DNA of 64,000 nt. Source: Flavobacterium phragmitis (GTDB lineage: Bacteria; Bacteroidota; Bacteroidia; Flavobacteriales; Flavobacteriaceae). The notes beneath the pieces were generated by a model that ran no database searches, had not been told where the DNA came from, and saw nothing but the letters and a program-made list of their open reading frames with translations. The translations under genes were made by a program, and so were the position numbers. Positions 42,419-50,961 of the stretch are shown here, piece after piece (the first letter of the stretch is position 1; each line of letters opens with the position of its first letter). The DNA lies in the NCBI RefSeq assembly GCF_900112575.1, contig NZ_FOMH01000001.1, positions 262,543-326,542 on the forward strand, read 5' to 3'.

Positions 42419-43279
42419 ATGGCAAATTTAAAGGAAATCCGTAATAGAATTACTTCCGTTTCATCAACGATGCAGATTACATCTGCGATGAAAATGGTTT
42501 CTGCTGCAAAGCTGAAGAAAGCACAAGATGCAATCACTGCAATGCGTCCTTATGCCGAGAAATTAACGGAGTTATTGCAAGATCTTTCTGCATCGCTTGA
42601 AGGTGAAGTTGGAGGAGATTACACTACGCAACGTGAAGTGAAAAAAGTATTGCTTGTAGCTATAACTTCTAACAGAGGTTTATGTGGTGCTTTCAATTCA
42701 AATATTATTAAAGAGATTAAAAATCGTACTGCTTTTTACCAAGGAAAACAAGTAGATGTTTTTGCTATTGGTAAAAAAGGAAATGATGCTTTAAGCAAAA
42801 CTCATAAAGTACACGGTCATCATAATGCTATTTTTGATCATTTGACTTTTGAAAATGTTGCTGGAATCGCTGATAATCTTACAGAGAAGTTTTTGTCTGG
42901 AGAATATGATAGAATTGAATTAGTTTACAATCAATTTAAAAATGCTGCGACTCAAATCGTTCAGACTGAACAATTTTTACCGTTAGCGCCTATTAAATCT
43001 GATGCAGCTACTTCTACTGGAGATTACATTTATGAGCCTTCAAAAGAAGAGATTGTATTGACTTTAATTCCTAAGTCATTAAAAACACAATTGTATAAAG
43101 GTATTCGTGATTCATTTGCTTCTGAGCACGGAGCACGTATGACTGCTATGCACAAAGCAACAGATAACGCAACTGCATTAAGAAACCAATTGAAATTAAC
43201 TTATAATAAAGCGCGTCAGGCTGCTATTACAAGTGAGATTTTGGAAATTGTTGGTGGAGCAGAAGCTTTAAATGGATAA
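42419..43279 (+). CDS. atpG: F0F1 ATP synthase subunit gamma
   Basis: A 286-residue rotor shaft. The N-terminal helix has LKEIRNRITSVSSTMQITSAMKMVSAAKL, the middle has ITSNRGLCGAFNSNI (about 81-95), and the C-terminal signature is YNKARQAAITSEILEIVGGAEAL. It is the last gene of the visible atp operon; a strong terminator follows. The beta and epsilon genes are elsewhere. Confidence 0.97.
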   Translation: MANLKEIRNRITSVSSTMQITSAMKMVSAAKLKKAQDAITAMRPYAEKLTELLQDLSASLEGEVGGDYTTQREVKKVLLVAITSNRGLCGAFNSNIIKEIKNRTAFYQGKQVDVFAIGKKGNDALSKTHKVHGHHNAIFDHLTFENVAGIADNLTEKFLSGEYDRIELVYNQFKNAATQIVQTEQFLPLAPIKSDAATSTGDYIYEPSKEEIVLTLIPKSLKTQLYKGIRDSFASEHGARMTAMHKATDNATALRNQLKLTYNKARQAAITSEILEIVGGAEALNG

Positions 43280-43298
43280 TTTATTCCAAAATATATAA

Positions 43299-43328
43299 AA
43301 AAAAGCCAGCATTTGCTGGCTTTTTTTT
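43299..43328 (+). terminator. atp operon terminator
   Basis: GCCAGCA (43305-43311) and TGCTGGC (43314-43320) with loop TT, flanked by an A-run and followed by eight T. Strong intrinsic terminator. Confidence 0.9.
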
Positions 43329-43360
43329 ATTGGAAGTCTTTTCTTTTTTAAAAATAACTT

Positions 43361-43416
43361 TTATAAAATGGTGATTCTCAAATTATATAAAGTTGAGAAT
43401 CACTACCATTTTATAA
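43361..43416. repeat. long imperfect hairpin before the 89-bp repeats
   Basis: The 21 bases at 43361-43381 pair with 43393-43416 (24 bases) apart from a small bulge in the right arm; the loop is 11 bases. The core arms share ATTCTCAA and TTGAGAAT. It lies in a 572-base stretch with no gene. Confidence 0.7.
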
Positions 43417-43441
43417 AAAATTGACAGATAAACTCTGCTGT

Positions 43442-43708
43442 GCTTTGTCTTTTATGGGAACAAACTAGCTTTATTAATCCCAGGGCTCTGTTTTTTTAAG
43501 GGTTACAATACAGCAGAATCAATCCCTTGTGCTTTGTCTTTTATGGGAACAAACAAGCTTTATTAGTCCCAGTGCTCTGTTTTTATTAGGGTTACATTAC
43601 AGCTGAATCAATCCCTTATGCTTTGTCTTTTATGGGAACAAACAAGCTTTATTAGTCCCAGTGCTTCCTTTTTTATAAGGGTTGTATTTAGCTTTCTCAA
43701 TCCCTGTG
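43442..43708. repeat. three tandem 89-bp non-coding repeats
   Basis: The start GCTTTGTCTTTTATGGGAAC occurs at 43442, 43531 and 43620, exactly 89 bp apart. The first 46 bases of copies 2 and 3 are identical; copy 1 differs at a few positions, and the second half of copy 3 has drifted. Since 89 is not a multiple of three, the copies lie in three frames and do not encode a repeat protein. Each copy holds AAGGGTT and AATCCCT segments about 20 bases apart that can pair. No CRISPR-like spacers are present. Confidence 0.85.
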
Positions 43709-43821
43709 AAACAAATTTAGGAAAATACGTTCTAAAAAAAGTTACATAATTTTCATGTCTAATTTATATATTTCACATGTCTTTGATTTTTAATTATATA
43801 AGTCTTAACTTAAAGTTTACT

Positions 43822-43829
43822 TATTTTTG
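43822..43829 (+). promoter_or_regulatory. -7 element of the 43852 acetyltransferase
   Basis: TATTTTTG fits TAnnTTTG 22 bases before the ATG. The -33 element is unclear. Confidence 0.3.
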
Positions 43830-43851
43830 ATTATATTTTAATAAAAAAATC

Positions 43852-44298
43852 ATGAATCTTTTTATAAAAGAACTAATTACGTTGCAAGAAATGTTATCTC
43901 AACTTGAGATGATTAGACATTTATATCCTAAGCTCAGCTTAGAGAAATACGAGCATTATCTTCAGGAAATGGTACCTCATAATTATACTCAAATTGCAGT
44001 TTTTGAAAATGATGTTTGCCTTGGTTTAACGGGATGCTGGTCGGCTACAAAATTGTGGACAGGTAAATATCTTGAAATTGATAATTTTGTGGTTAATCCA
44101 AAATATAGGTCTAATGGAATTGGAAAAATGCTCACGGATTATGTAGAAAAAAAAGCGATTGAATTGAATTGCAGCAGTATAGTCTTGGATGCTTTTACCG
44201 GAAATTTTGGAGCGCATCGTTTCTACTACAATCAAGGTTATGCTCCCAAAGGATTTCATTTTGTGAAAATCTTAGATGAAACCAAAATGACTGTTTAA
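43852..44298 (+). CDS. GNAT family N-acetyltransferase
   Basis: A 148-residue acetyltransferase. The acetyl-CoA site is FVVNPKYRSNGIGKMLTDYVEKKA (about 79-102), followed by VLDAFTGNFGAHRFYYNQGYAPKGFHF. The substrate is unknown. It stands downstream of the tandem-repeat region with its own likely promoter and 95 bases before the flippase start used here. Confidence 0.85.
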   Translation: MNLFIKELITLQEMLSQLEMIRHLYPKLSLEKYEHYLQEMVPHNYTQIAVFENDVCLGLTGCWSATKLWTGKYLEIDNFVVNPKYRSNGIGKMLTDYVEKKAIELNCSSIVLDAFTGNFGAHRFYYNQGYAPKGFHFVKILDETKMTV

Positions 44299-44393
44299 AA
44301 ACAAACAGAACTTTTCTTTATTACATCAACAAAAACACCATTAAACAAAAGAAATGGTTATTTTTGTCCTACAAACATTATTACAGTTATATT

Positions 44394-45854
44394 TTGGGAT
44401 TATATAAAAATCTATTCAAGCAAACGGCAATTTACGGACTGGCAACAGTTTTACCGAGAATGTTGAGTTTTTTATTAGTGAGATTATATACAGGAATTTT
44501 ACCAACGGCAGAGTATGGAGAAGTTTCAATTGTATTATCTTGGATGGTTTTCTTTAATGTAGTGCTATCTTACGGAATGGAAACGGCTTTCTTTAGATTT
44601 TATAGTGCCGAGGATGACAAGAAAAATGTAATTGCAACTTCTACAATTTCTATATTTTGGACCTCCATTATTTTCTTATTTGTTGCGCTGATTTTTAGAA
44701 ATACATTGGCTAATTTGGCAGAAGTAGATGTTCAGTATATTACCTATTCTGTTTGGATTCTAGTTCTCGATGCACTGGTTTTAATTCCATTCTCCAAATT
44801 AAGAGCCAATCAGAGGCCAATGGTGTATGCGGCAATTAAAATAGGAAACGTCGTAATCAATTTATTATTGAACATTTTCTTTTTAATGTATCTGCCGAAA
44901 TTAGCAGATGCAAATCCAAATTCTGTTTGGGATAATTTATATGTAGAGAATTTCCAGATTGCTTATATTTTCATTGCGAATCTTTTGGCAAGTTTAGCTA
45001 CATTCATAGTGCTTTCTCCAAATTATATTTCACTTGGGCGAAAATTCGATCCAGAACTTTGGAAAAGAATGATGAAATATGGGCTTCCAATTTTGGTTGC
45101 GGGTTTAGCCTTTGCAGTAAATGAACATTTTGACAAAATCTTATTAGGTTATCTGCTTCCTGAAAATTTAGCAAAATCTGAAGTTGGAGCTTATTCTGCT
45201 TGTTACAAATTAGGATTATTTATGGTTCTTTTTGCAACCGCTTTCAGATTAGGAATTGAACCTTTCTTTTTCAGTCATGCGAAAAACGAAAATGCTCCAC
45301 AGACTTATGCCGTAATTACCAAATATTTTGTGATACTGGGTTCCCTAATTTTATTAGGAGTTATTGTATTTGCTGATGTTTTAAAATATTTATTATTAGA
45401 CAATAAAACCTATTGGGAAGCCATGAAAGTGGTGCCGCTTATTATTTTAGCAAACTTCTTTTTAGGGATTTACAATAATCTTTCGGTTTGGTATAAACTG
45501 ACAGACAAAACAAAAATTGGAGCATACATTTCTATTGTAGGTGCTATTGTAACTTTGGTTTTAAATTATCTTTTAATTCCAAAATACAGTTATTATGGTT
45601 CTGCGATTGCAACCATTTCGGCTTACGGAAGTATGATGCTTATTTCTTATATTTTAGGAAATAAATATTATCCAATTCCTTATGATATGAACAAAATTGG
45701 TGCTTATTTAGGTGTTTCGATATTATTTTCTGTTATTTCGTTTTACGGATTTAGAGAAAAATATTATGTTGGAATTCCACTTCTTCTAGCTTTTATATAT
45801 TTGGTTTACCATTTTGAAAAAGATACTATTAAAGGTATAATGAAGAAAAAATAA
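44394..45854 (+). CDS. lipopolysaccharide/oligosaccharide flippase-like protein, TTG start
   Basis: About 486 residues with 12-14 membrane helices of the MOP flippase superfamily. The family start GLYKNLFKQTAIYGLATVLPR suggests translation from TTG 44394; the frame is open ten codons further to TTG 44364, and the only nearby ATG (44354) is out of frame. It heads a co-directional set with dut, a nucleotidyltransferase and envelope genes, so it probably moves a lipid-linked glycan or precursor across the inner membrane. Confidence 0.85.
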   Translation: MGLYKNLFKQTAIYGLATVLPRMLSFLLVRLYTGILPTAEYGEVSIVLSWMVFFNVVLSYGMETAFFRFYSAEDDKKNVIATSTISIFWTSIIFLFVALIFRNTLANLAEVDVQYITYSVWILVLDALVLIPFSKLRANQRPMVYAAIKIGNVVINLLLNIFFLMYLPKLADANPNSVWDNLYVENFQIAYIFIANLLASLATFIVLSPNYISLGRKFDPELWKRMMKYGLPILVAGLAFAVNEHFDKILLGYLLPENLAKSEVGAYSACYKLGLFMVLFATAFRLGIEPFFFSHAKNENAPQTYAVITKYFVILGSLILLGVIVFADVLKYLLLDNKTYWEAMKVVPLIILANFFLGIYNNLSVWYKLTDKTKIGAYISIVGAIVTLVLNYLLIPKYSYYGSAIATISAYGSMMLISYILGNKYYPIPYDMNKIGAYLGVSILFSVISFYGFREKYYVGIPLLLAFIYLVYHFEKDTIKGIMKKK

Positions 45855-45882
45855 GACTGATTAAAAAATTTTATACTTAAAA

Positions 45883-46317
45883 ATGAAAATTCAAATTATC
45901 AATAAATCACAACACGATTTACCAAATTACGAAACCATTGCTTCTGCGGGAATGGATTTACGTGCCAATATTTCAGAACCAATTACGTTAAAACCTTTAG
46001 AAAGAACGATTGTAAAAACAGGACTTTTTATTGAATTGCCAATTGGTTACGAAGCGCAGGTAAGACCAAGAAGTGGATTGGCCGCTAAAAAAGGAGTTAC
46101 TGTTTTAAATTCGCCTGGAACTGTTGATGCAGATTACAGAGGAGAAATAGGAGTAATTTTAGTAAATTTATCAAATGATGACTTTGTAATTGAAAACGGG
46201 GAAAGAATTGCCCAGCTGATTATTGCAAAACACGAAAGAGCGGAATGGATTGAAGTTGAAACACTTACTGAAACATCAAGAGGTGAAGGAGGCTTTGGAA
46301 GTACAGGCGTAAAATAG
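45883..46317 (+). CDS. dut: dUTP diphosphatase
   Basis: A 144-residue trimeric dUTPase that hydrolyses dUTP to dUMP and keeps uracil out of DNA. Motifs: SAGMDLRAN (1), [12 protein letters not shown] (2), [19 protein letters not shown] (3), GERIAQLII (4) and the Gly-rich C-terminal arm GEGGFGSTG (5), all intact. It follows the flippase by 28 bases. Confidence 0.96.
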   Translation: MKIQIINKSQHDLPNYETIASAGMDLRANISEPITLKPLERTIVKTGLFIELPIGYEAQVRPRSGLAAKKGVTVLNSPGTVDADYRGEIGVILVNLSNDDFVIENGERIAQLIIAKHERAEWIEVETLTETSRGEGGFGSTGVK

Positions 46318-46402
46318 TTTTTGTATTTAGCAAAAACACCATAAAAAAGAAAGACCAAACCCAATGAAGATTTTTTGATCTTCCCATAAAATCAAATAAA
46401 AA

Positions 46403-47419
46403 ATGAAAATAATTGTCCCAATGGCAGGCCGTGGATCGAGATTGAGGCCTCATACATTAACTGTTCCAAAACCATTAATTCCTATTGCAGGAAAATCTAT
46501 AGTACACCGTTTAGTTGAAGATATTGCCAAAATATTGAAAGAACCAATTGAAGAAGTTGCCTTTGTTTTAGGTGATGAAGCTTTTTTTGGAGATGATGTT
46601 GTAGCAAGTTTAACAGATTTGGCAAAAAGTTTAGGAGCAAAAGCTTCAATTTACCGTCAAGATCAGCCTTTAGGAACGGGTCATGCAATTATGTGTGCAA
46701 AAGATTCTTTATCAGGACCTGCTGTTATTGCTTATGCAGATACTTTAATTAGAGCAGATTTTGAATTAGATCCATCAGCAGACGCTGTAATCTGGGTAAA
46801 ACAGGTAGATCAGCCGGAAGCTTTTGGTGTAGTAAAATTAAATCAGAATAACGAAATTATTGAGTTGGTTGAAAAACCAAAGGAATTCGTAAGTGATTTA
46901 GCGGTTATCGGAATTTATTATTTCAAAGAAATTGGAGTTTTAAGAAATGAACTTCAGAATGTTTTGGATAATAATATCAAGAATGGCGGAGAATACCAGA
47001 TTAATGATGGTATTAAAGCAATGATGGCAAACGGAAAAGTTTTCAAAACCGGAAGTGTTGACGAATGGATGGATTGCGGAAACAAAGATGTTACGGTAGA
47101 AACAAATACAAGAATGCTTGGTTTTCTTCATAATGATGGAGAACATTTAGTAGATTATGGCGTGACATTAGAAAACTCTACAATCATTCCTCCATGTTAC
47201 ATTGGAGAAAATGTTGTTTTGAAAAACACTACAATCGGACCAAATGTTTCATTAGGAAACGGATGTCATGTAACAGACAGTACAATCAAAAACAGTTTGA
47301 TTCAGACTTATTCACAAATTAAAAATGCTGATTTGGATAACGCAATGATTGGAAATCATGTAAGTTATGATGGTAAATTTACCAGTATCAGTATTGGAGA
47401 TTACGCTGTTTTAGAATAA
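46403..47419 (+). CDS. sugar-1-phosphate nucleotidyltransferase
   Basis: A 338-residue enzyme. The N-terminal nucleotidyltransferase domain starts MKIIVPMAGRGSRLRPHTLT with KPLIPIAGKS, the G-X-G-T/S-R-X-R-P-X-T signature. The C-terminal part (from about 250) has hexapeptide-type repeats (IIPPCYIGENVVLKNTTIG). It makes an NDP-sugar from NTP and sugar-1-phosphate, probably glucose-1-phosphate, though the sugar and base cannot be fixed from sequence. It is placed between dut and envelope genes. Confidence 0.9.
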   Translation: MKIIVPMAGRGSRLRPHTLTVPKPLIPIAGKSIVHRLVEDIAKILKEPIEEVAFVLGDEAFFGDDVVASLTDLAKSLGAKASIYRQDQPLGTGHAIMCAKDSLSGPAVIAYADTLIRADFELDPSADAVIWVKQVDQPEAFGVVKLNQNNEIIELVEKPKEFVSDLAVIGIYYFKEIGVLRNELQNVLDNNIKNGGEYQINDGIKAMMANGKVFKTGSVDEWMDCGNKDVTVETNTRMLGFLHNDGEHLVDYGVTLENSTIIPPCYIGENVVLKNTTIGPNVSLGNGCHVTDSTIKNSLIQTYSQIKNADLDNAMIGNHVSYDGKFTSISIGDYAVLE

Positions 47420-47466
47420 AATAAAAATTAAGAAAGTTTCGTTTTGTTTAAAATGTAGTTTTAAAA

Positions 47467-48819
47467 ATGATCAAAAAAAGAGTTTTTACAGTTTTGTTTT
47501 TTGCTTTTTTCAGCACATCGTTTTCGGTTTTTGCACAGACAGAACCGGAAGATATTGCTATGGCAACAGATGAATATCAAGACTCGTTTTATGAATCATT
47601 AAAACAAAAAGGAATCGAAAATTATGATAAAGCTATTGTGTCATTGGAGAAATGTATCAAACTAAAACCCAATGACGCTGTGGCTTATTTTGAATTAGGA
47701 AAGAACTATTTTGCTCTTAAAGAATATCGAAATGCACAGGATAATTTTGAAAAAGCAACGCAGTTAGATCCTAAAAACAAATGGTTTTGGTTGGGAATTT
47801 ACGATGTAAGTTACGAAACTAAAAACTATCCACTTGCGATTGAAACGATTCAGAAAATAATTGTTTTTGACGAAGAGTACAAAGACGATTTGATTTCGTT
47901 ATATATGATTACCAATCAGTATGATAAAGCATTAATTGCTATTAACGAAATGAACGACAAGTTCGGGAAATCTTCTGATCGTGAAATTTATAAAGCACAG
48001 ATTCTATCGCAGGGTAAATATCAAAATGCAGAAATTGATAATTTAATTCAGCAGATTAAAAAAGATCCAAAAGAAGAATCCAATTATTTGAATCTCATTC
48101 TTTTGTATTCAAAAAATAATGAAAACGAGAAGTCGCTGGATGTTGCCAAACAATTAGCTAAAGAAATCCCAAATTCAGAATGGGCACAGGTTAGTTTGTT
48201 TAAAACCTATTTAGATGCCAATCAGGCTGATAAAGCTATAAAATCGATGAATGTGATTTTGGCAAGCTCAAAAATCGATTCAAAAATCAAACACAGAACT
48301 TTGAATGAGTTTTTGATTTATACCAATAAAAACCCACAGTATGCTGCCGATTTAGAAAAAGCTATTTCTTATTTTGATAATGATCCAAATGTTGATGTTG
48401 CCAAAGAAATTGGAAAATTTTATCATAGTAAAGGACAGTTTGAAAATGCGATTAAATATTATGAAAAAGATTTAAAAGCCAATTCAGATACGGAGCTAGA
48501 AACCAATATGTTATTGTTGGAAGCGTATTCACAAACAAAACAATTTGAACCCATGACCAAAAGAGCCATGATGCTGATTGAAGTATATCCGAGTCAGGCT
48601 CAGTTTTATTACTATGCAGGATTAGGAAGCAACCAGCAAAAACAGTTTAAAAATGCAAAAACCGTTTTAGAAATGGGGCTTGATTATGTGGTTGATGACG
48701 AAAAATTAGAATCAAATTTTAATATTCAGTTAGGAGAAGCATATAATGGATTGGGAGATGCCAAGAAAAAAGAGGAATACTTTTTGAAGGCGAATGAAAT
48801 ATTAAAGAAAAAAAAGTAA
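47467..48819 (+). CDS. secreted tetratricopeptide repeat protein
   Basis: A 450-residue protein with signal peptide (VFTVLFFAFFSTSFSVFAQT, about 6-25) and at least six TPR units (for example AVAYFELGKNYFALKEYRNAQDNFEKATQLDP). It is probably periplasmic and forms a protein-binding scaffold. It is 14 bases from the DUF4292 lipoprotein and ahead of an EnvC-like protein, an order conserved in flavobacteria as far as I recall, pointing to envelope assembly. Confidence 0.85.
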   Translation: MIKKRVFTVLFFAFFSTSFSVFAQTEPEDIAMATDEYQDSFYESLKQKGIENYDKAIVSLEKCIKLKPNDAVAYFELGKNYFALKEYRNAQDNFEKATQLDPKNKWFWLGIYDVSYETKNYPLAIETIQKIIVFDEEYKDDLISLYMITNQYDKALIAINEMNDKFGKSSDREIYKAQILSQGKYQNAEIDNLIQQIKKDPKEESNYLNLILLYSKNNENEKSLDVAKQLAKEIPNSEWAQVSLFKTYLDANQADKAIKSMNVILASSKIDSKIKHRTLNEFLIYTNKNPQYAADLEKAISYFDNDPNVDVAKEIGKFYHSKGQFENAIKYYEKDLKANSDTELETNMLLLEAYSQTKQFEPMTKRAMMLIEVYPSQAQFYYYAGLGSNQQKQFKNAKTVLEMGLDYVVDDEKLESNFNIQLGEAYNGLGDAKKKEEYFLKANEILKKKK

Positions 48820-48832
48820 AAGAGAAATTCAG

Positions 48833-49612
48833 ATGAAAAAATATATAGCAGTACTACTACTTTCGGTTGCAGTAATCTCATGTAAAACGAAAGCAGTTGC
48901 AGTACAAAATAGTACAAGCCCAATAGTTGCACCAAAAGAAGAGAAGAAAGTAATTGAAAAACATTACGATAATAAGTTAGATTTTTCTACTCTGTACATA
49001 AAAGCAAGTGCAAAGTATGTTGATGAGAAACAAAGTCAGAATGTTACTGCCGAAATCAGAATTGAAAAAGATAAACAGATTTTAATCAGTGTTCGTTTTT
49101 TAGGAATCACAATGGCAAAGGCTTTAATAACTCCTGATGCAGTAAGTTATTATGAAAAAATAAACAGCACTTATTACGAAGGAGATTTTACAAGTTTAAG
49201 TAAATGGCTGGGAACAGATTTAGACTATAGTAAAGTACAAAACTTATTGGTTGGTGAAGCTTTTGATGATTTAAGAAAAGGAAAATATACGCAGACCATT
49301 GTAGAAAATCTTTTTAGACTGGACGAAGAGAAAGATGCGAATTTGAAGAAAACCTTTTTCTTAGACGGCGAGAAATATCTAATTCAGAAAGAGGAAATTT
49401 CACAGCCATCAGAAAACAGAACTTTACAGATTGCATACTCAGACAGCAAAACTTTCGATCAGGGAATACTGCCTACAAGTATTGAAATCAATGCGGTACA
49501 ACCAAAAGGAAAGACAAGCATTAATTTGAATTATAACAATATTTCATTTAATGAAGCACTTTCTTTTCCTTATAGCGTTCCAAGTGGTTATAAAAAAATG
49601 ACAATTAAGTAA
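48833..49612 (+). CDS. DUF4292 lipoprotein
   Basis: A 259-residue lipoprotein: MKKYIAVLLLSVAVISCKTK with lipobox cysteine, then a beta-rich domain of the LolA/LolB-like kind (DUF4292), with ISVRFLGITMAKALITPD and KGKTSINLNYNNISFNE. Such folds bind lipid or lipoproteins. Outer-membrane lipoprotein handling is plausible but not shown. It lies between the TPR protein and the EnvC-like protein. Confidence 0.85.
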   Translation: MKKYIAVLLLSVAVISCKTKAVAVQNSTSPIVAPKEEKKVIEKHYDNKLDFSTLYIKASAKYVDEKQSQNVTAEIRIEKDKQILISVRFLGITMAKALITPDAVSYYEKINSTYYEGDFTSLSKWLGTDLDYSKVQNLLVGEAFDDLRKGKYTQTIVENLFRLDEEKDANLKKTFFLDGEKYLIQKEEISQPSENRTLQIAYSDSKTFDQGILPTSIEINAVQPKGKTSINLNYNNISFNEALSFPYSVPSGYKKMTIK

Positions 49613-49636
49613 ATTTGCAAAAATAAAAATAGAAAC

Positions 49637-50890
49637 ATGCCAAAATTTCTCCTAAGTCTAGTTTTAGTTTGTGCCACTACTTTTGTATGGGCGCAGGATT
49701 CTCAGCAAGAAAAACTGGAACAGCGTAAAGCTCAAATTCAACAGGAAATCAGAGACAATGAAAAAATGCTTCAGTCTGTTCGAAAAAAAGAGAAATCTGC
49801 TGTGAATGAATATTTGATTCAGGCTAATAAAATCAAACTAAAAGAGAAATTAATCAATACCACTGCAAAACAGGAAAGATTGATTAGCAATGATATGTAT
49901 ATTAATCAGGTTCAGGTTAATAAACTAAAAAAAGAATTAAAAGTTCTAAAAGAAGATTACGCTGAGATGATTTTAAAATCGTACAAAAGCCGTTCTGAAC
50001 AAAGCCGTGCCATGTTTATCTTGTCTTCTGAAAATTTTTTACAAGCCTATAAAAGAGCACAGTATCTAAAACAATATACAACTTTTAGAAAAAATCAAGG
50101 TCTTGAAATTCAGTCAAAAACAGCTCAGTTAGTTGATTTTAATGCAAAACTGGATGGACAACGACAAGTGAAAAAGAAAATTATTGCTGAAAATCAAAAA
50201 GAGAAAGTAACTCTTGAAGCAGAAAAAAAAGAACAGCAAAAATTGGTTAATTCACTTAAAAAAGACAAAAATAAAATTGCCGCAGATATTCGATCCAAAC
50301 AAAACGAATCTAAACGTATCGACAAACAAATTGACCGTTTAATTCGTGAAGCGATTGCCGAAGCCAATAGAAAAGCAGCTGCTGAAAGAGCAAAAGCTAA
50401 TCCAGGTACAAGTGAAGCAAAAGCACCAGTTTCATCTTCTAAAATTGCTTTAACTCCAGAAGATAAAATTTTGGCTGCAGATTTTAAAGCGAACAGAGGA
50501 AGATTGCCTTGGCCGGTAGAAAAAGGATTTATTTCTCTTGGATATGGAGATCAGCCACACCCGTTGCATCCTTCGATTACAGTTCACAATTCTGGAGTTG
50601 AGATTACAACAGAAGATGGTGCGAGCGCGAGAGCTGTATTTGCAGGAGAAGTTTCTAAAGTTATTGTTTTATCGCCAGTAAATAAAGCAGTTGTGATTCA
50701 GCACGGAGATTTCTTTACAGTATATCAAAACTTAAGTTCAGTTTCTGTAAGTCAGGGAGATAAAGTAACGATCAAACAAAATATTGGAAAAGTGAGAACA
50801 AGTGGAGATACAGGAAAAACAATTATTAAATTCCTGATTCTTCAAAATACTTCAAACAACAATCCAGAAGGATGGTTGCAAAGCAGATAA
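49637..50890 (+). CDS. EnvC-like degenerate M23 protein (probable amidase activator)
   Basis: A 417-residue periplasmic protein with a signal peptide (FLLSLVLVCATTFVWAQ), a long coiled coil (about 20-255) and a C-terminal LytM/M23 fold from about residue 295. The zinc ligands are lost: HNSGVEI replaces the usual HxGxD, and TIIKFLI stands where HLHFE should be. This is the pattern of EnvC and NlpD, which activate cell-wall amidases instead of cutting. Role inferred: control of septal peptidoglycan splitting. A terminator follows. Confidence 0.88.
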   Translation: MPKFLLSLVLVCATTFVWAQDSQQEKLEQRKAQIQQEIRDNEKMLQSVRKKEKSAVNEYLIQANKIKLKEKLINTTAKQERLISNDMYINQVQVNKLKKELKVLKEDYAEMILKSYKSRSEQSRAMFILSSENFLQAYKRAQYLKQYTTFRKNQGLEIQSKTAQLVDFNAKLDGQRQVKKKIIAENQKEKVTLEAEKKEQQKLVNSLKKDKNKIAADIRSKQNESKRIDKQIDRLIREAIAEANRKAAAERAKANPGTSEAKAPVSSSKIALTPEDKILAADFKANRGRLPWPVEKGFISLGYGDQPHPLHPSITVHNSGVEITTEDGASARAVFAGEVSKVIVLSPVNKAVVIQHGDFFTVYQNLSSVSVSQGDKVTIKQNIGKVRTSGDTGKTIIKFLILQNTSNNNPEGWLQSR

Positions 50891-50894
50891 AAAT

Positions 50895-50922
50895 ATAGGG
50901 AGCAAAATTGCTCCCTTTTTTT
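50895..50922 (+). terminator. terminator after EnvC-like gene
   Basis: GGGAGCAA (50898-50905) and TTGCTCCC (50908-50915) around AA, followed by seven T. Closes the envelope gene set; the convergent transglutaminase gene ends at 50962. Confidence 0.9.
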
Positions 50923-50961
50923 ATGGAATTTGTCCCGATAGCATTGGGATTGGAATTTTAC

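Noticed and set aside
42419-43279. Complete ATP synthase operon
   Set aside because: atpD and atpC are absent after atpG, where a strong terminator stands; they must lie elsewhere in the genome.
43442-43708. CRISPR array
   Set aside because: The 89-bp units follow each other directly without unique spacers, number only three, and no cas gene is nearby.
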